Source of the DNA: JAAEUB01 sp964550345
Lineage (GTDB): Bacteria; Pseudomonadota; Alphaproteobacteria; Rhodobacterales; Rhodobacteraceae
Length of the DNA stretch: 64,000 nucleotides
Direction: 5' to 3'
NCBI GenBank assembly: GCA_964550345.1
Contig: CAZJYZ010000003.1
Coordinates: 44,265 to 108,264, forward strand
Translations under genes and position numbers: made by a program
Notes under the pieces: model-generated
Seen by the model: only the letters and a program-made list of their open reading frames with translations
What the model was told of the DNA's origin: nothing
Database searches by the model: none
Part shown: one piece after another, positions 7,390 through 16,321 of the stretch
How positions within the stretch are numbered: the stretch's first letter is position 1
Layout of the letters: every line of letters starts with the position of its first letter

Positions 7390-8079
7390 ATGACTGTTCA
7401 AATGAAAACCGCCCGCCTTGCGGGCGCCCTTTACCTGATCCTGATTCCGCTTGGGTTTTTCTGGTTCATGTATGTGCCCTCTGCCATCATTGTTGATGGT
7501 GATATGGCGGCGACACTAGACAATGTTAACGCCTCGGAATTCTTATTCCGGTTAGGCATTTCAAGCGGGCTGGCGATGAACGCAGTTGGTATTGTGCTTG
7601 CACTGGTTCTATACAAATTGTTCCGACCTGTGCGCGAATACACCGCGATGGCAATGTTGACCCTTCTGCTGGTTGGGGCTACCTGCGCCTTGATGAGCGA
7701 GGTCGGCAAAGCCGCTGCGTTAGCGCTGAGCCAGTCTGACGCCGCAGATGTGTTCAGCGCCGAACAATTGGAATACGCGGTTGGCATGCTGTTTGATCTG
7801 CACCTTGCCGGTACAAATATTGCATCATTGTTCTGGGGCCTGTGGCTGTTCCCACTTGGCTTTCTGGTAATCAAATCCGGGTATATGCCGGTCATTCTGG
7901 GTATTTTGCTGATAATTGCCGGTGTGGGATACGTTATCGACAGCTTTGTCTATTTCCTGACACCGGACTTTGGCTTCATCTTCTCTGACTTTACATTTTG
8001 GGGTGAAGTCACATTTACGCTTTGGTTATTGATCAAAGGCGTTCGTGAAGAAAAGCTGCCGCAGGCCGTGGTGGCGTAA
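7390..8079 (+). CDS. DUF4386 family membrane protein
   Basis: A 229-residue polytopic membrane protein. The N-terminal K-T-A-R-L-A-G-A-L-Y-L motif, immediately followed by the first helix, is the hallmark of DUF4386. About six membrane segments are visible (near residues 12-30, 55-75, 88-110, 135-155, 160-182 and 195-215). Function of the family is unknown. It is third in an apparent operon with a membrane protein and an XRE regulator. It is not an enzyme by any motif I can see. Confidence 0.85.
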   Translation: MTVQMKTARLAGALYLILIPLGFFWFMYVPSAIIVDGDMAATLDNVNASEFLFRLGISSGLAMNAVGIVLALVLYKLFRPVREYTAMAMLTLLLVGATCALMSEVGKAAALALSQSDAADVFSAEQLEYAVGMLFDLHLAGTNIASLFWGLWLFPLGFLVIKSGYMPVILGILLIIAGVGYVIDSFVYFLTPDFGFIFSDFTFWGEVTFTLWLLIKGVREEKLPQAVVA

Positions 8080-8106
8080 GTGCATCGATTTCTGCCCGCC
8101 TGAGAC

Positions 8107-8120
8107 ATGATCTTTATCAT
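8107..8120. promoter_or_regulatory. FNR/Dnr-like palindrome upstream of the Spy-like gene
   Basis: ATGAT-CTTT-ATCAT at 8107-8120 lies within a longer perfect palindrome ACATGAT-CTTT-ATCATGT (8105-8122). It matches the FNR/Dnr consensus TTGAT-N4-ATCAA at all but the outermost base of each half. The centre is 59 bases before the ATG at 8173, a reasonable position for a class II activator site with a short leader. Confidence 0.5.
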
Positions 8121-8172
8121 GTGATGGGCTGGCAGAGTAAGGCATAGAGGTTGAAAACAACAGGAGAGACCA

Positions 8173-8769
8173 ATGCATCGCCCAGCCAATCTTGCTCTTG
8201 TCAGTATTCTGACGATTTTGGCAGCTCTGCCAATGACGGCACAGGATCACGCAACACATACGTCTCCCTATGCTGGATTTGAGAGCCGTGAGATTAAAAG
8301 CCTTGCCCCTTCGGATATCGAAGAATTACTGCGTGGCGGAGGCTGGGGGTTGGCTCTACCGGCTGAGTTGAACGGCGTGCCCGGCCCGGCGCATTTGCTT
8401 GAACTGAAAGTTGAGCTGGAGTTAAGCGCGGATCAGGTTGGTGCGATCGAGGCAATTTACGCCGCAATGAAAACTGAGGCTATTGCCGCCGGCGAGCGAT
8501 TGATCGCTGCGGAAAAAGCGTTAGAAGCCGGGTTTCGCGGCGGTTTTATGACACCCGAAGCGTTGCGCGCGCTGATACATGAGGCATCCACGGCGCGCGA
8601 AGATTTGCGCTTCATTCACCTGTCGCAGCATCTGAAAACCCCCCCACTTCTCACGGATGCCCAGGTTGCCCGTTATAACATCCTGCGTGGATATGCAGAT
8701 GACCCCTGCGCAACTACCCCCGAAGGCCACGACCCGGTAATGTGGCGCAAGCACAACAATTGTGACTAG
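8173..8769 (+). CDS. Spy/CpxP-like periplasmic protein
   Basis: A 198-residue exported protein: signal peptide (about residues 1-23, ending MTA), then an all-helical, charged mature region. The segment around residues 70-150 contains an LTxxQ-like hairpin (E-L-S-A-D-Q-V-G-A-I-E) and a second T-D-A-Q-V-A-R-Y element, the pattern of Spy/CpxP/heavy-metal-sensor periplasmic chaperones. The conserved C-terminal tail has two cysteines (D-P-C and N-N-C-D). The ribosome-binding site AGGAGA is good. The preceding FNR-like palindrome suggests control by oxygen or nitrogen oxides. Fold assignment is moderate; metal binding is a possibility only. Confidence 0.7.
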   Translation: MHRPANLALVSILTILAALPMTAQDHATHTSPYAGFESREIKSLAPSDIEELLRGGGWGLALPAELNGVPGPAHLLELKVELELSADQVGAIEAIYAAMKTEAIAAGERLIAAEKALEAGFRGGFMTPEALRALIHEASTAREDLRFIHLSQHLKTPPLLTDAQVARYNILRGYADDPCATTPEGHDPVMWRKHNNCD

Positions 8770-8830
8770 GCAGGCTTGAGGCTTCCATCAGGATCAGGCT
8801 TGTAGTCCATTTTGTAGCGAACCTATTGCC

Positions 8831-10648
8831 CTAATTCTCGCCCAGAAAACCTCCGGACTGGTGCGCCCATAGATTGGCGTAGATACCGCCCGACGCCAGT
8901 AGGTTCGCATGCGTGCCTTCTTCAGCAATTCGGCCTTGGTCCAACACCACGATCCGGTCCATCTGGGCGATTGTTGACAGTCGGTGGGCAATGGCAAGCA
9001 CTGTTTTGCCTTCCATTACCCGCTCCAAGGCGGCCTGAATGGATGCTTCAACCTCGCTGTCCAGCGCGCTTGTTGCCTCGTCCAGTACCAAAATCGGCGC
9101 ATCTTTCAGAATGGCGCGCGCAAGGGCGATGCGTTGACGTTGGCCACCGGAAAGTTTGACGCCGCGTTCGCCCAGAAAAGCGTCATAGCCGCTTCGGCCC
9201 TTATGATCCATGAGATCGGGGATGAACTGATGCGCTTCGGCACGTTTGGCGGCCTCCAAGATTTCAGCCTCGCTGGCTTCAGGCTTGCCATACAGGATAT
9301 TATCACGGGCCGAGCGGTTAAACATTGCAGTTTCCTGGGTCACCATGCCAATGACCCGGCGCAGGCTTTCCTGTGTTACCTTGCTGATATCCTGCCCGTC
9401 GATACGGATTGTGCCGGCCTCGATGTCATAAAGCCTGAGCAAGGTTGCAACGAGGGTGGATTTACCTGCGCCTGAGGCACCAACGATACCTAGCTTTTCG
9501 CCGGGATGAATGGTCAGATTAATGCCGCTTATACCGCCAATTTTGCGGCCGTAAGCAAAACTCACTCCTTCGAGGGAGATTTTTGCGTCTGACACCTCTA
9601 AAATGTCAGTTCCGTCATTCAGCCGGTCAGCAGGTGCCAGTGTGTTCATGCCGTTCTCGACCTCTCCAATAGCGGCGTAGATGCCCATCAGGGCAAAGCT
9701 GACCCAACCGGTCATTTGCGATACCCGGATTGAAACAACGCCCGCTGCAACAATGTCGCCCTCGCTTGCACCGCCTGCCCGCCAGACCAGTATCGTTGCT
9801 CCGACCATCAGGACGGGTAGAGCGCCCGCTATCAACATAAGTGAAATGCGAAACCCTGCACTAAGCCAGCCGAAACGCAGCATCGTATCACGTAATTCAA
9901 CCACGGCCCCAAGGGCGGCCCGGTCTTCATGCGCCTCATGGGCAAAAAGTTTGACTGTTTTGATATTGGTTACCGTATCAACGATCTGCCCCGTGACATC
10001 GGCGCGTGCACCGGCCCTCTGTTCGGCCCGCGCCCGCACCCGCGGCAGAAACCAGCGGATCAGCGCGAGATAACCCGCAAGCCAGACACAAAACAACAAT
10101 GCCACCTTACCATTGATCGCACCCAGCACGCCCAGCGTGGCCAGAAGCGAGGCGAGGGCAAAGGTCACCACATTGATGCTTTCCACTACGACCTCAGACA
10201 AAGCACGCGAGGTTTGGCCCTGTTTTTGCGCGATGCGTCCGGCAAAATCATTATCAAAAAAGCTGACCGATTGTCCCTGCGTCCAGCGAAAAAGACGGGT
10301 CAAAACCAAGGGCATGACATTCGCCCCAACCACTACGTTATTTACAATTGCCAGAAGGCCAAAGGTCAGCGGACGCAGAACCAGAAAGAATACGACCGCT
10401 GAGATTGACACGATCAGGTTTTGAGGTGCGAAGAAGAGTTCGGGTCCGGCATTTACGGCAAGGTCGGTGACCCTACCTAACACAATTGCTGTCACCGCCT
10501 CCAACCCGCCTACAAGTGATGAAACAAGGGCCGCAACGGCGAGTACGCCCCACGAACCCGACAAAGCCCAACGCATGAAAGCAAAAAGCGTTTGGGGTGG
10601 GGGGCCTTCGGCGGATGCGTAGGGATTGATCAGGTCCGCAATCCGCAT
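8831..10648 (-). CDS. ABC transporter, fused permease and ATPase (half-transporter 2)
   Basis: A 605-residue type IV exporter half (MsbA/LmrA-like). The N-terminal membrane domain has six helices (about residues 30-320). The nucleotide-binding domain follows, with Walker A GASGAGKST (near 389), signature LSGGQ (near 498), Walker B ILVLDEATSALD (near 518) and a switch His in IAHRLSTIA. The catalytic Glu is intact. The gene starts five bases after the stop of a closely similar ABC gene, so the two are cotranscribed and most likely form a heterodimer. Substrate unknown; lipids, peptides or drugs are all possible for this class. Confidence 0.93.
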   Translation of the reverse strand: MRIADLINPYASAEGPPPQTLFAFMRWALSGSWGVLAVAALVSSLVGGLEAVTAIVLGRVTDLAVNAGPELFFAPQNLIVSISAVVFFLVLRPLTFGLLAIVNNVVVGANVMPLVLTRLFRWTQGQSVSFFDNDFAGRIAQKQGQTSRALSEVVVESINVVTFALASLLATLGVLGAINGKVALLFCVWLAGYLALIRWFLPRVRARAEQRAGARADVTGQIVDTVTNIKTVKLFAHEAHEDRAALGAVVELRDTMLRFGWLSAGFRISLMLIAGALPVLMVGATILVWRAGGASEGDIVAAGVVSIRVSQMTGWVSFALMGIYAAIGEVENGMNTLAPADRLNDGTDILEVSDAKISLEGVSFAYGRKIGGISGINLTIHPGEKLGIVGASGAGKSTLVATLLRLYDIEAGTIRIDGQDISKVTQESLRRVIGMVTQETAMFNRSARDNILYGKPEASEAEILEAAKRAEAHQFIPDLMDHKGRSGYDAFLGERGVKLSGGQRQRIALARAILKDAPILVLDEATSALDSEVEASIQAALERVMEGKTVLAIAHRLSTIAQMDRIVVLDQGRIAEEGTHANLLASGGIYANLWAHQSGGFLGEN

Positions 10649-10653
10649 CCGTC

Positions 10654-12483
10654 TTATTCCTCTCCTAAAAATCCGCCGGACTGGTGTGACCAGAGACCGG
10701 CATAGATACCGCCCGACTTGAGCAGGTCATCATGGCTGCCATCTTCAACAACGCGGCCCTGATCCAACACAATGATCCGGTCCATGCGCGCGATAGTAGA
10801 CAGACGGTGAGCGATGGCAATGACCGTTTTGCCTTCCATCATGCCATAAAGCGTTTTCTGGATTGCGCCCTCGACTTCGCTGTCCAGTGCCGAGGTTGCC
10901 TCATCGAGCACCAGAATGGGTGCGTCTTTCAGGATTACCCTTGCAATGGCGATACGTTGGCGTTGGCCGCCAGACAGTTTCACTCCACGCTCACCAACAT
11001 GGGCGTTATACCCGCGCCTGCCTTTGGGGTCTTCAAGATCCAAAATGAAATCATGCGCCTCGGCACGTTTGGTGGCGGCGATCATGGCGTTTTCATCAGC
11101 GTCATTGTTGCCATAGACCACGTTGGCCCGCACTGACCTGTGTAAAAGCGAGCTATCCTGCGTCACCATGCCAATTGCGGCACGCAGGCTGTCTTGCGTC
11201 ACCTCTGCCACGTTTTGACCGTCAATCAATATGCGCCCCTGCTCGGCATCCCGAAAACGCAAAAGCAAATTGACCAGCGAAGATTTACCGGCACCCGAAC
11301 GCCCGACCAGCCCAACCTTTTGCCCGGCAGGGATCGTAAGTGAAACATGATCCAGCCCACCTTTGCCCTTACCATAATGATGGCTGACATCTTCAATTTT
11401 GATACCACCCTGGTCAACCAGCAGAGCAGGGGCATCCGGTACGTCGCTCAACTCCGGTTCAACAGAAATTGAACGCAGACCTTCGCGAATGACTCCGGCA
11501 TGTTCAAACAGCTTGACCGTCACCCACATGATCCACCCGGACATCCCATTCAGACGAATAACCAGCGCCGAGGCTGCGGCCACTTCACCCACGCTGACCA
11601 CACCTTTGCTCCACAACCAGATTGCCGGGCCAAGGACGCCCGTGATCAACAGACCATTCAACAGGTTCAGGCCAAGGCTTAGTTCGGTCATCAGGCGCAA
11701 AAATCGTTGAAACCGCAGCCGCAGCCGGCGCATGGCACTCAGCACATAGGCTTCTTCATCGGCTCCAGTGGCAAACAATTTGACGGTTTCGATATTGGCA
11801 TATGCATCTACGATACGGCCGGTCACAAGGCTGCGCGTGTCCGACCATTTTTCACTTGCCACCGCCACCCGGCGGGCAATGAACCGCACGTAGATCACAT
11901 AGAGGACCAGCCAGATAACCAGAGGTACCGCAAGTCGCAGGTCAAGCTGGCCAAGGATAATCGTTGCCGAAATCACATATGTGAGCGCATAAAAAATACC
12001 TTCGAAAGCCATGTAGGTACTATCTTCAACCGCACCGCCCAGTTGCATGACCCGGTTCGACAGCCGCCCGGCGAAGTCATTTTGAAAAAAGCCGATAGAT
12101 TGGCGCAAAAGGTGTTTATGTGCCCGCCAACGCACCTGTTCCTGCATATTCCCGGCCAGAGTTTGTTCCAGAAACAGGTGATTCAGGACAATTGCCAAAG
12201 GGCGCAGGAACAGGATGAAAAGTGCGGCCAGAAACAATTCTAATCCGTGGCTGGTCCAGAAGCTCTCGGGCTCGGTGCCGTCCATCAGATCAATGATGCG
12301 CCCGGAATAGAAGATTAGCCCGGTTTCGATAATTGCCACCAGAATGCCGGTGGCGGCCATCCAGAGCATCCATTTGCGAAATGGACCGAACTGCGTGTGC
12401 AGATAGGCCCAGAGTGTCGGCGGCGGCGTAGCCCCGGTATCGGGTGCGAAAGGGTCAACAAGGTTTTCGAATATTTTGAACAT
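10654..12483 (-). CDS. ABC transporter, fused permease and ATPase (half-transporter 1)
   Basis: A 609-residue homologue of the following gene and first in the two-gene unit. Six membrane helices are followed by an ATPase domain with Walker A GRSGAGKSS (near 391), LSGGQRQ (near 499), Walker B ILVLDEATSALD (near 519) and the switch-loop IAHRLSTIA. Both halves keep a catalytic Glu, so neither site appears degenerate. Both proteins share the N-terminal P-P-P-T/Q-x-L element and the C-terminal A-x-L-W-x-H-Q-S-G-G-F-L-G-E tail, indicating an old tandem duplication. The 218-bp upstream gap presumably holds the promoter; I see no clear element. Confidence 0.93.
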   Translation of the reverse strand: MFKIFENLVDPFAPDTGATPPPTLWAYLHTQFGPFRKWMLWMAATGILVAIIETGLIFYSGRIIDLMDGTEPESFWTSHGLELFLAALFILFLRPLAIVLNHLFLEQTLAGNMQEQVRWRAHKHLLRQSIGFFQNDFAGRLSNRVMQLGGAVEDSTYMAFEGIFYALTYVISATIILGQLDLRLAVPLVIWLVLYVIYVRFIARRVAVASEKWSDTRSLVTGRIVDAYANIETVKLFATGADEEAYVLSAMRRLRLRFQRFLRLMTELSLGLNLLNGLLITGVLGPAIWLWSKGVVSVGEVAAASALVIRLNGMSGWIMWVTVKLFEHAGVIREGLRSISVEPELSDVPDAPALLVDQGGIKIEDVSHHYGKGKGGLDHVSLTIPAGQKVGLVGRSGAGKSSLVNLLLRFRDAEQGRILIDGQNVAEVTQDSLRAAIGMVTQDSSLLHRSVRANVVYGNNDADENAMIAATKRAEAHDFILDLEDPKGRRGYNAHVGERGVKLSGGQRQRIAIARVILKDAPILVLDEATSALDSEVEGAIQKTLYGMMEGKTVIAIAHRLSTIARMDRIIVLDQGRVVEDGSHDDLLKSGGIYAGLWSHQSGGFLGEE

Positions 12484-12701
12484 GTTTGCGCTCCGTGCGC
12501 CTGAATACTGAAATTGGAAAAAGATGAAGGGGCCGTAAACCAGCCCTCAGGACCGGCCGCTAGGCTGTATATCGGGACCTGAGTTGAATCATCTTACGCT
12601 TCCTTACATGTTCTCGGTGATTGTTAGCGCCTGAATTTTAATTTGTCACCCCCCAAACAAGCGCAAGCTTAAAACCCGGCATGGAGCACAGTTTAAGTGT
12701 T

Positions 12702-13706
12702 CTACCGGTCCGGGGTTGAAACGCCGATCTGCTTCAACAGGTTGCTCGCAGCAGCACCGGGAGATTGTGCGCCTTTGCTTACGGATTTCCCCAGCCTTTC
12801 GATTTCCTGACGAACTTCCGGGTTCTCCAATGCAGCCAGCAAGCCCTGACGAAGCTCATCTTCGAACCAGCCGCGCCTTTGTGCAGAACGCCGGTTTGCC
12901 CAATGGCCATGACTTTGACGCCATGCTATCAGCTCCTGCATTTTGGCAACAAATTCGTCTAAACCCTTGCCGGTCAAGGCTGACACACACATTGCCAAGG
13001 GAACCCCGTCAGGATCCTCAGGGCGCTTACGCATCAGACCCAGCGCGCCTTGATAATCGGCTTGCGTGCGCTTGGCCGTCGCCTCAAGTTCGCCATCAGC
13101 TTTGTTGACCAGTATTATGTCGGCGATCTCCATGATGCCGCGTTTCACGCCCTGTAATTCGTCCCCGCCTGCAGGGGCCAGCAGAAGGACAAAAAGGTCG
13201 CTAAGGTCGGCCACGGTCACCTCGGATTGCCCGACGCCTACTGTCTCGATAATGACAACGTCAAATCCCGCTGCCTCGCACAGCGCGACAGCCTCGCGGG
13301 TACGGCGCGCCACCCCGCCTAATTGAGTGCGGGCCGGGGAAGGGCGGATATAGGCGGCCTGTTCGCGGCCCAGGCGCTCCATTCTGGTCTTATCACCAAG
13401 AATTGACCCCCCGGAGCGCTGCGAAGAGGGGTCGACGGCCAGAACCGCCACCCGCTTGCCTTCGCCAATCAGGTGCATGCCAAGTGCTTCGATAAAAGTC
13501 GATTTTCCGACGCCGGGCGTGCCTGAAAGGCCAATGCGCAGCGCTTCGCGCCCGGTTTTTGCGACATTTTGCAGCAACATTTCAGCATCGAGCCTGTGGT
13601 CTGCCCGGTCGCTTTCCACAAGGGTGATGGCGCGTGCCAGCGCCCGGCGTTCGCCGTTTATCAACCGCTTGCTGAGGTCTTCTATATCCGGCCGGTCCTT
13701 TTGCAT
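12702..13706 (-). CDS. meaB: methylmalonyl-CoA mutase-associated GTPase MeaB (ArgK family)
   Basis: A 334-residue G3E-family P-loop GTPase. Walker A GTPGVGKST is at residues 62-70, followed by AVDPSSQRSGGSILGDKTRM, the TVGVGQSE switch and the NKAD base-recognition motif. MeaB proteins guard and reactivate adenosylcobalamin-dependent methylmalonyl-CoA mutase. The C-terminal helical dimerisation region is present. The open frame extends 30 codons upstream, but the ATG used here has an AAGAGGA ribosome-binding site and begins at the conserved region. No mutase gene is adjacent, so the partner must lie elsewhere. Divergent from hrpB. Confidence 0.93.
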   Translation of the reverse strand: MQKDRPDIEDLSKRLINGERRALARAITLVESDRADHRLDAEMLLQNVAKTGREALRIGLSGTPGVGKSTFIEALGMHLIGEGKRVAVLAVDPSSQRSGGSILGDKTRMERLGREQAAYIRPSPARTQLGGVARRTREAVALCEAAGFDVVIIETVGVGQSEVTVADLSDLFVLLLAPAGGDELQGVKRGIMEIADIILVNKADGELEATAKRTQADYQGALGLMRKRPEDPDGVPLAMCVSALTGKGLDEFVAKMQELIAWRQSHGHWANRRSAQRRGWFEDELRQGLLAALENPEVRQEIERLGKSVSKGAQSPGAAASNLLKQIGVSTPDR

Positions 13707-13830
13707 GCTTTCCTCTTGCCCCTGGCAGGGCCTGTTGTCCATCCACTTAATGACTACTGGTATCGTTAAAGCACATGTCGCCCGCTTGATCCCCACTGGT
13801 CAAGGGCGCGCACTTGGCGGATAAAGCGCC

Positions 13831-16275
13831 ATGCAAGAAGCCCTGCCAATCGACGAAGCCCTGCCTGATTTACTGGACGCCATACGGCATTCGGGCCGGG
13901 CGGTCCTTTGTGCGCCTCCCGGGGCGGGTAAAACCACGCGGGTGCCGCTGGCGCTGTTGCAGGCAGGGCTGGTTGCCGGGCGCATAATCATGCTTGAACC
14001 ACGCAGGCTTGCCGCCCGCGCTGCGGCTGCCCGCATGGCTGAAACGCTGGGCGAACCTGTGGGAGAGACGGTTGGCTATCGCATTCGGGGAGAAACGCGT
14101 GTTGGTAAAACGACCCGTATCGAGGTTGTGACCGAAGGCATACTGACCCGGATGCTGCAATCGGACCCTTCGCTTGAGGGGGTCGGCGCGGTCATTTTCG
14201 ATGAGTTCCACGAACGTTCCCTAAATGCCGATCTGGGTCTGGCATTATCTTGGGAATCGCGCGAAGCATTGCGCGAAGACCTCGTGCTGCTGGTCATGTC
14301 TGCAACGCTGGACGCCGAGCCGGTGGCTGCCCTTTTGGATGACGCCCCTATTGTGCGTTCAGAAGGCCGGGCATTTCCGGTAACAACCCGCTGGCTGGAT
14401 CGCCCCAAGCCAAAAAACTTGCGTCTTGAAGCTGTCGTGGCGGATCAAGTGCTTGCAGCGCTGACGGAAAGCGAGGGTGATATCCTGGTGTTTTTGCCCG
14501 GCGCGGGGGAAATTCAGCGCACACTTTCTCAGCTTGCCCCGAAATTGCCCGCGGGTGCGGAGGCGATGCCGTTGTATGGCGCGCTGGATTTCAAATCCCA
14601 ACGCAAGGCCATCGCGCCGCCTACGCATGGGCAGCGCCGAGTGGTACTAGCGACCGCCATCGCCGAAACCTCTCTGACCATTCCCGGAATTCGGGTGGTT
14701 ATTGATGCCGGTCTGGCACGGCGCGCAAGGTTCGACCCCGGAAATGGCATGTCACGGCTGGTCACGGAACGTGTTTCAAAGGCCGAGGCAGAACAAAGGC
14801 GCGGTAGGGCGGGCCGCGTGGCGGCCGGGCTATGTTACCGGCTTTGGACCAAAGGCGAGGAGGGAGGGCTTGCCCCCTTCGCGCCCGCCGAAATCGAAGC
14901 TGCCGATCTGACTGGACTGGCGTTGGAACTGGCAGGATGGGGGGCTGGTAGTAGTGAAGGGCTGGCATTTCTGACCCCTCCGAATGCAGGTGTGCTGGCC
15001 GAGGCGCGTAAGTTGCTGACTACGCTGGGGGCACTGGATGATAGCGGCCATATCACCCCTCACGGAAGGGCGATGGCGCGGTTGCCGTTGCATCCGCGTT
15101 TGGCTCATATGTTGATCCTTGGCGGTAAACCTGCCGCGCCTGTTGCGGCTCTTGCTGGCAATCGTGACCCGATGGGGCGCGGTGTGGGCTGTGATCTGTC
15201 CCTCAGACTGAAATTGCTTGATGGGGCGCGAACGGTCGGTGGTGACGTCAACCGTGCCGTTCTGGCCCAGATCAGGGAAGAGGCAAAGCGGCTAGGCCGG
15301 CTGGTCGCAAATTCCAGCACGATAAGCGCTGCAGAGATGGCGGCACTGGCCTGGCCCGACCGGGTAGGGCTGCGACGTAAAGGAGAGGTGCCGCGCTATG
15401 TTTTATCAGGCGGCTCCGGTGTGGTCATGGATGCGGGTGATGCCTTGGCAGGTGCCCGTCTGATCGTGGTGACAGATACAGACGGAAAACGCCGGGATGC
15501 CAAGATCCGCGCCGCTTCGCCTATATCCGAGGCTGAATTGCGTGCCGTACACGGCGCGACGATCTGCTGGCAAAACATTTGCGAATGGGATGCGCGGGCC
15601 GGTCGGGTTCAAACCCGGCAGCAGGAAAAATTCGGCGCCCTGGTGTTGGCGGATCGAAATTGGCAAGATGCTCCCGCAGGGGACGTGGCAATGGCAATGC
15701 TGGACGGGGTAAGGGCGCTGGGCTTTCCCAAGCGCCCTGCGGTTACCCGCTTTTTGAAACGCGCGGCGTTGGTCCGGGCTGGGGGGAAGGACCTGCCTGA
15801 TTTGTCCGAAGACACCCTGATGGACGGGTTAGAAGAATGGCTTTTGCCCCATCTTGATGGTGTTAAAACAGCGTCCGAATGGAAGAGTTTCGACCTTCTT
15901 CCGGCCCTGACTGCTTGCCTGACATGGGAGCAGACGCAGGAGCTAAACCGGCTGACGCCTGCCCGGTTCACCACGCCTCTGGGGCATACTGTTCCGGTAG
16001 ATTACTCACTGGAAACCCCGGAAATTTCTCTGCGGCTGCAAGAGATGTTCGGGGTGACAGAGCACCCCCAAGTCGCAGGCAAGGCGCTCCGTGTCACGCT
16101 CTTGTCCCCTGCAGGTCGCCCGGTGCAGACGACCACGGACCTGCCAGCCTTTTGGAATAGCTCGTACGCGGATGTACGCAAAGACATGCGTGGACGTTAT
16201 CCCAAACACCCGTGGCCCGAAGACCCGACGCAGGCACTACCCACTAAACGGGCAAAGCCGCGCAAGGGCAAATGA
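13831..16275 (+). CDS. hrpB: ATP-dependent helicase HrpB
   Basis: An 814-residue DEAH/RHA-type helicase. Motif I GAGKTT lies at residues 31-36, motif II DEFH near 124-127, motif III SAT near 157, and motif VI QRRGRAGR in the second RecA domain. The helicase-associated domains and the family-specific C-terminal region, with W-x-x-S-Y-x-x-V-R-K-x-M-R-G-R-Y-P-K-H-P-W-P-E-D-P near the end, confirm HrpB. Its role in bacteria is not well defined; an RNA helicase function is assumed from the family. The start lacks a strong ribosome-binding site, but no better ATG exists. A strong hairpin follows directly after the stop. Confidence 0.95.
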   Translation: MQEALPIDEALPDLLDAIRHSGRAVLCAPPGAGKTTRVPLALLQAGLVAGRIIMLEPRRLAARAAAARMAETLGEPVGETVGYRIRGETRVGKTTRIEVVTEGILTRMLQSDPSLEGVGAVIFDEFHERSLNADLGLALSWESREALREDLVLLVMSATLDAEPVAALLDDAPIVRSEGRAFPVTTRWLDRPKPKNLRLEAVVADQVLAALTESEGDILVFLPGAGEIQRTLSQLAPKLPAGAEAMPLYGALDFKSQRKAIAPPTHGQRRVVLATAIAETSLTIPGIRVVIDAGLARRARFDPGNGMSRLVTERVSKAEAEQRRGRAGRVAAGLCYRLWTKGEEGGLAPFAPAEIEAADLTGLALELAGWGAGSSEGLAFLTPPNAGVLAEARKLLTTLGALDDSGHITPHGRAMARLPLHPRLAHMLILGGKPAAPVAALAGNRDPMGRGVGCDLSLRLKLLDGARTVGGDVNRAVLAQIREEAKRLGRLVANSSTISAAEMAALAWPDRVGLRRKGEVPRYVLSGGSGVVMDAGDALAGARLIVVTDTDGKRRDAKIRAASPISEAELRAVHGATICWQNICEWDARAGRVQTRQQEKFGALVLADRNWQDAPAGDVAMAMLDGVRALGFPKRPAVTRFLKRAALVRAGGKDLPDLSEDTLMDGLEEWLLPHLDGVKTASEWKSFDLLPALTACLTWEQTQELNRLTPARFTTPLGHTVPVDYSLETPEISLRLQEMFGVTEHPQVAGKALRVTLLSPAGRPVQTTTDLPAFWNSSYADVRKDMRGRYPKHPWPEDPTQALPTKRAKPRKGK

Positions 16276-16302
16276 AAAGGGCGCCCGATCGGGGCGCCCT
16301 TT
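16276..16302. terminator. bidirectional terminator between hrpB and the solute-binding protein gene
   Basis: A perfect 11-bp stem AAAGGGCGCCC / GGGCGCCCTTT with a 5-base loop starts immediately after the hrpB TGA. The stem ends in A/T-rich arms on both strands, fitting a bidirectional terminator between convergent genes. Confidence 0.8.
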
Positions 16303-16321
16303 CCGCATTGTTCAGGTTGGA

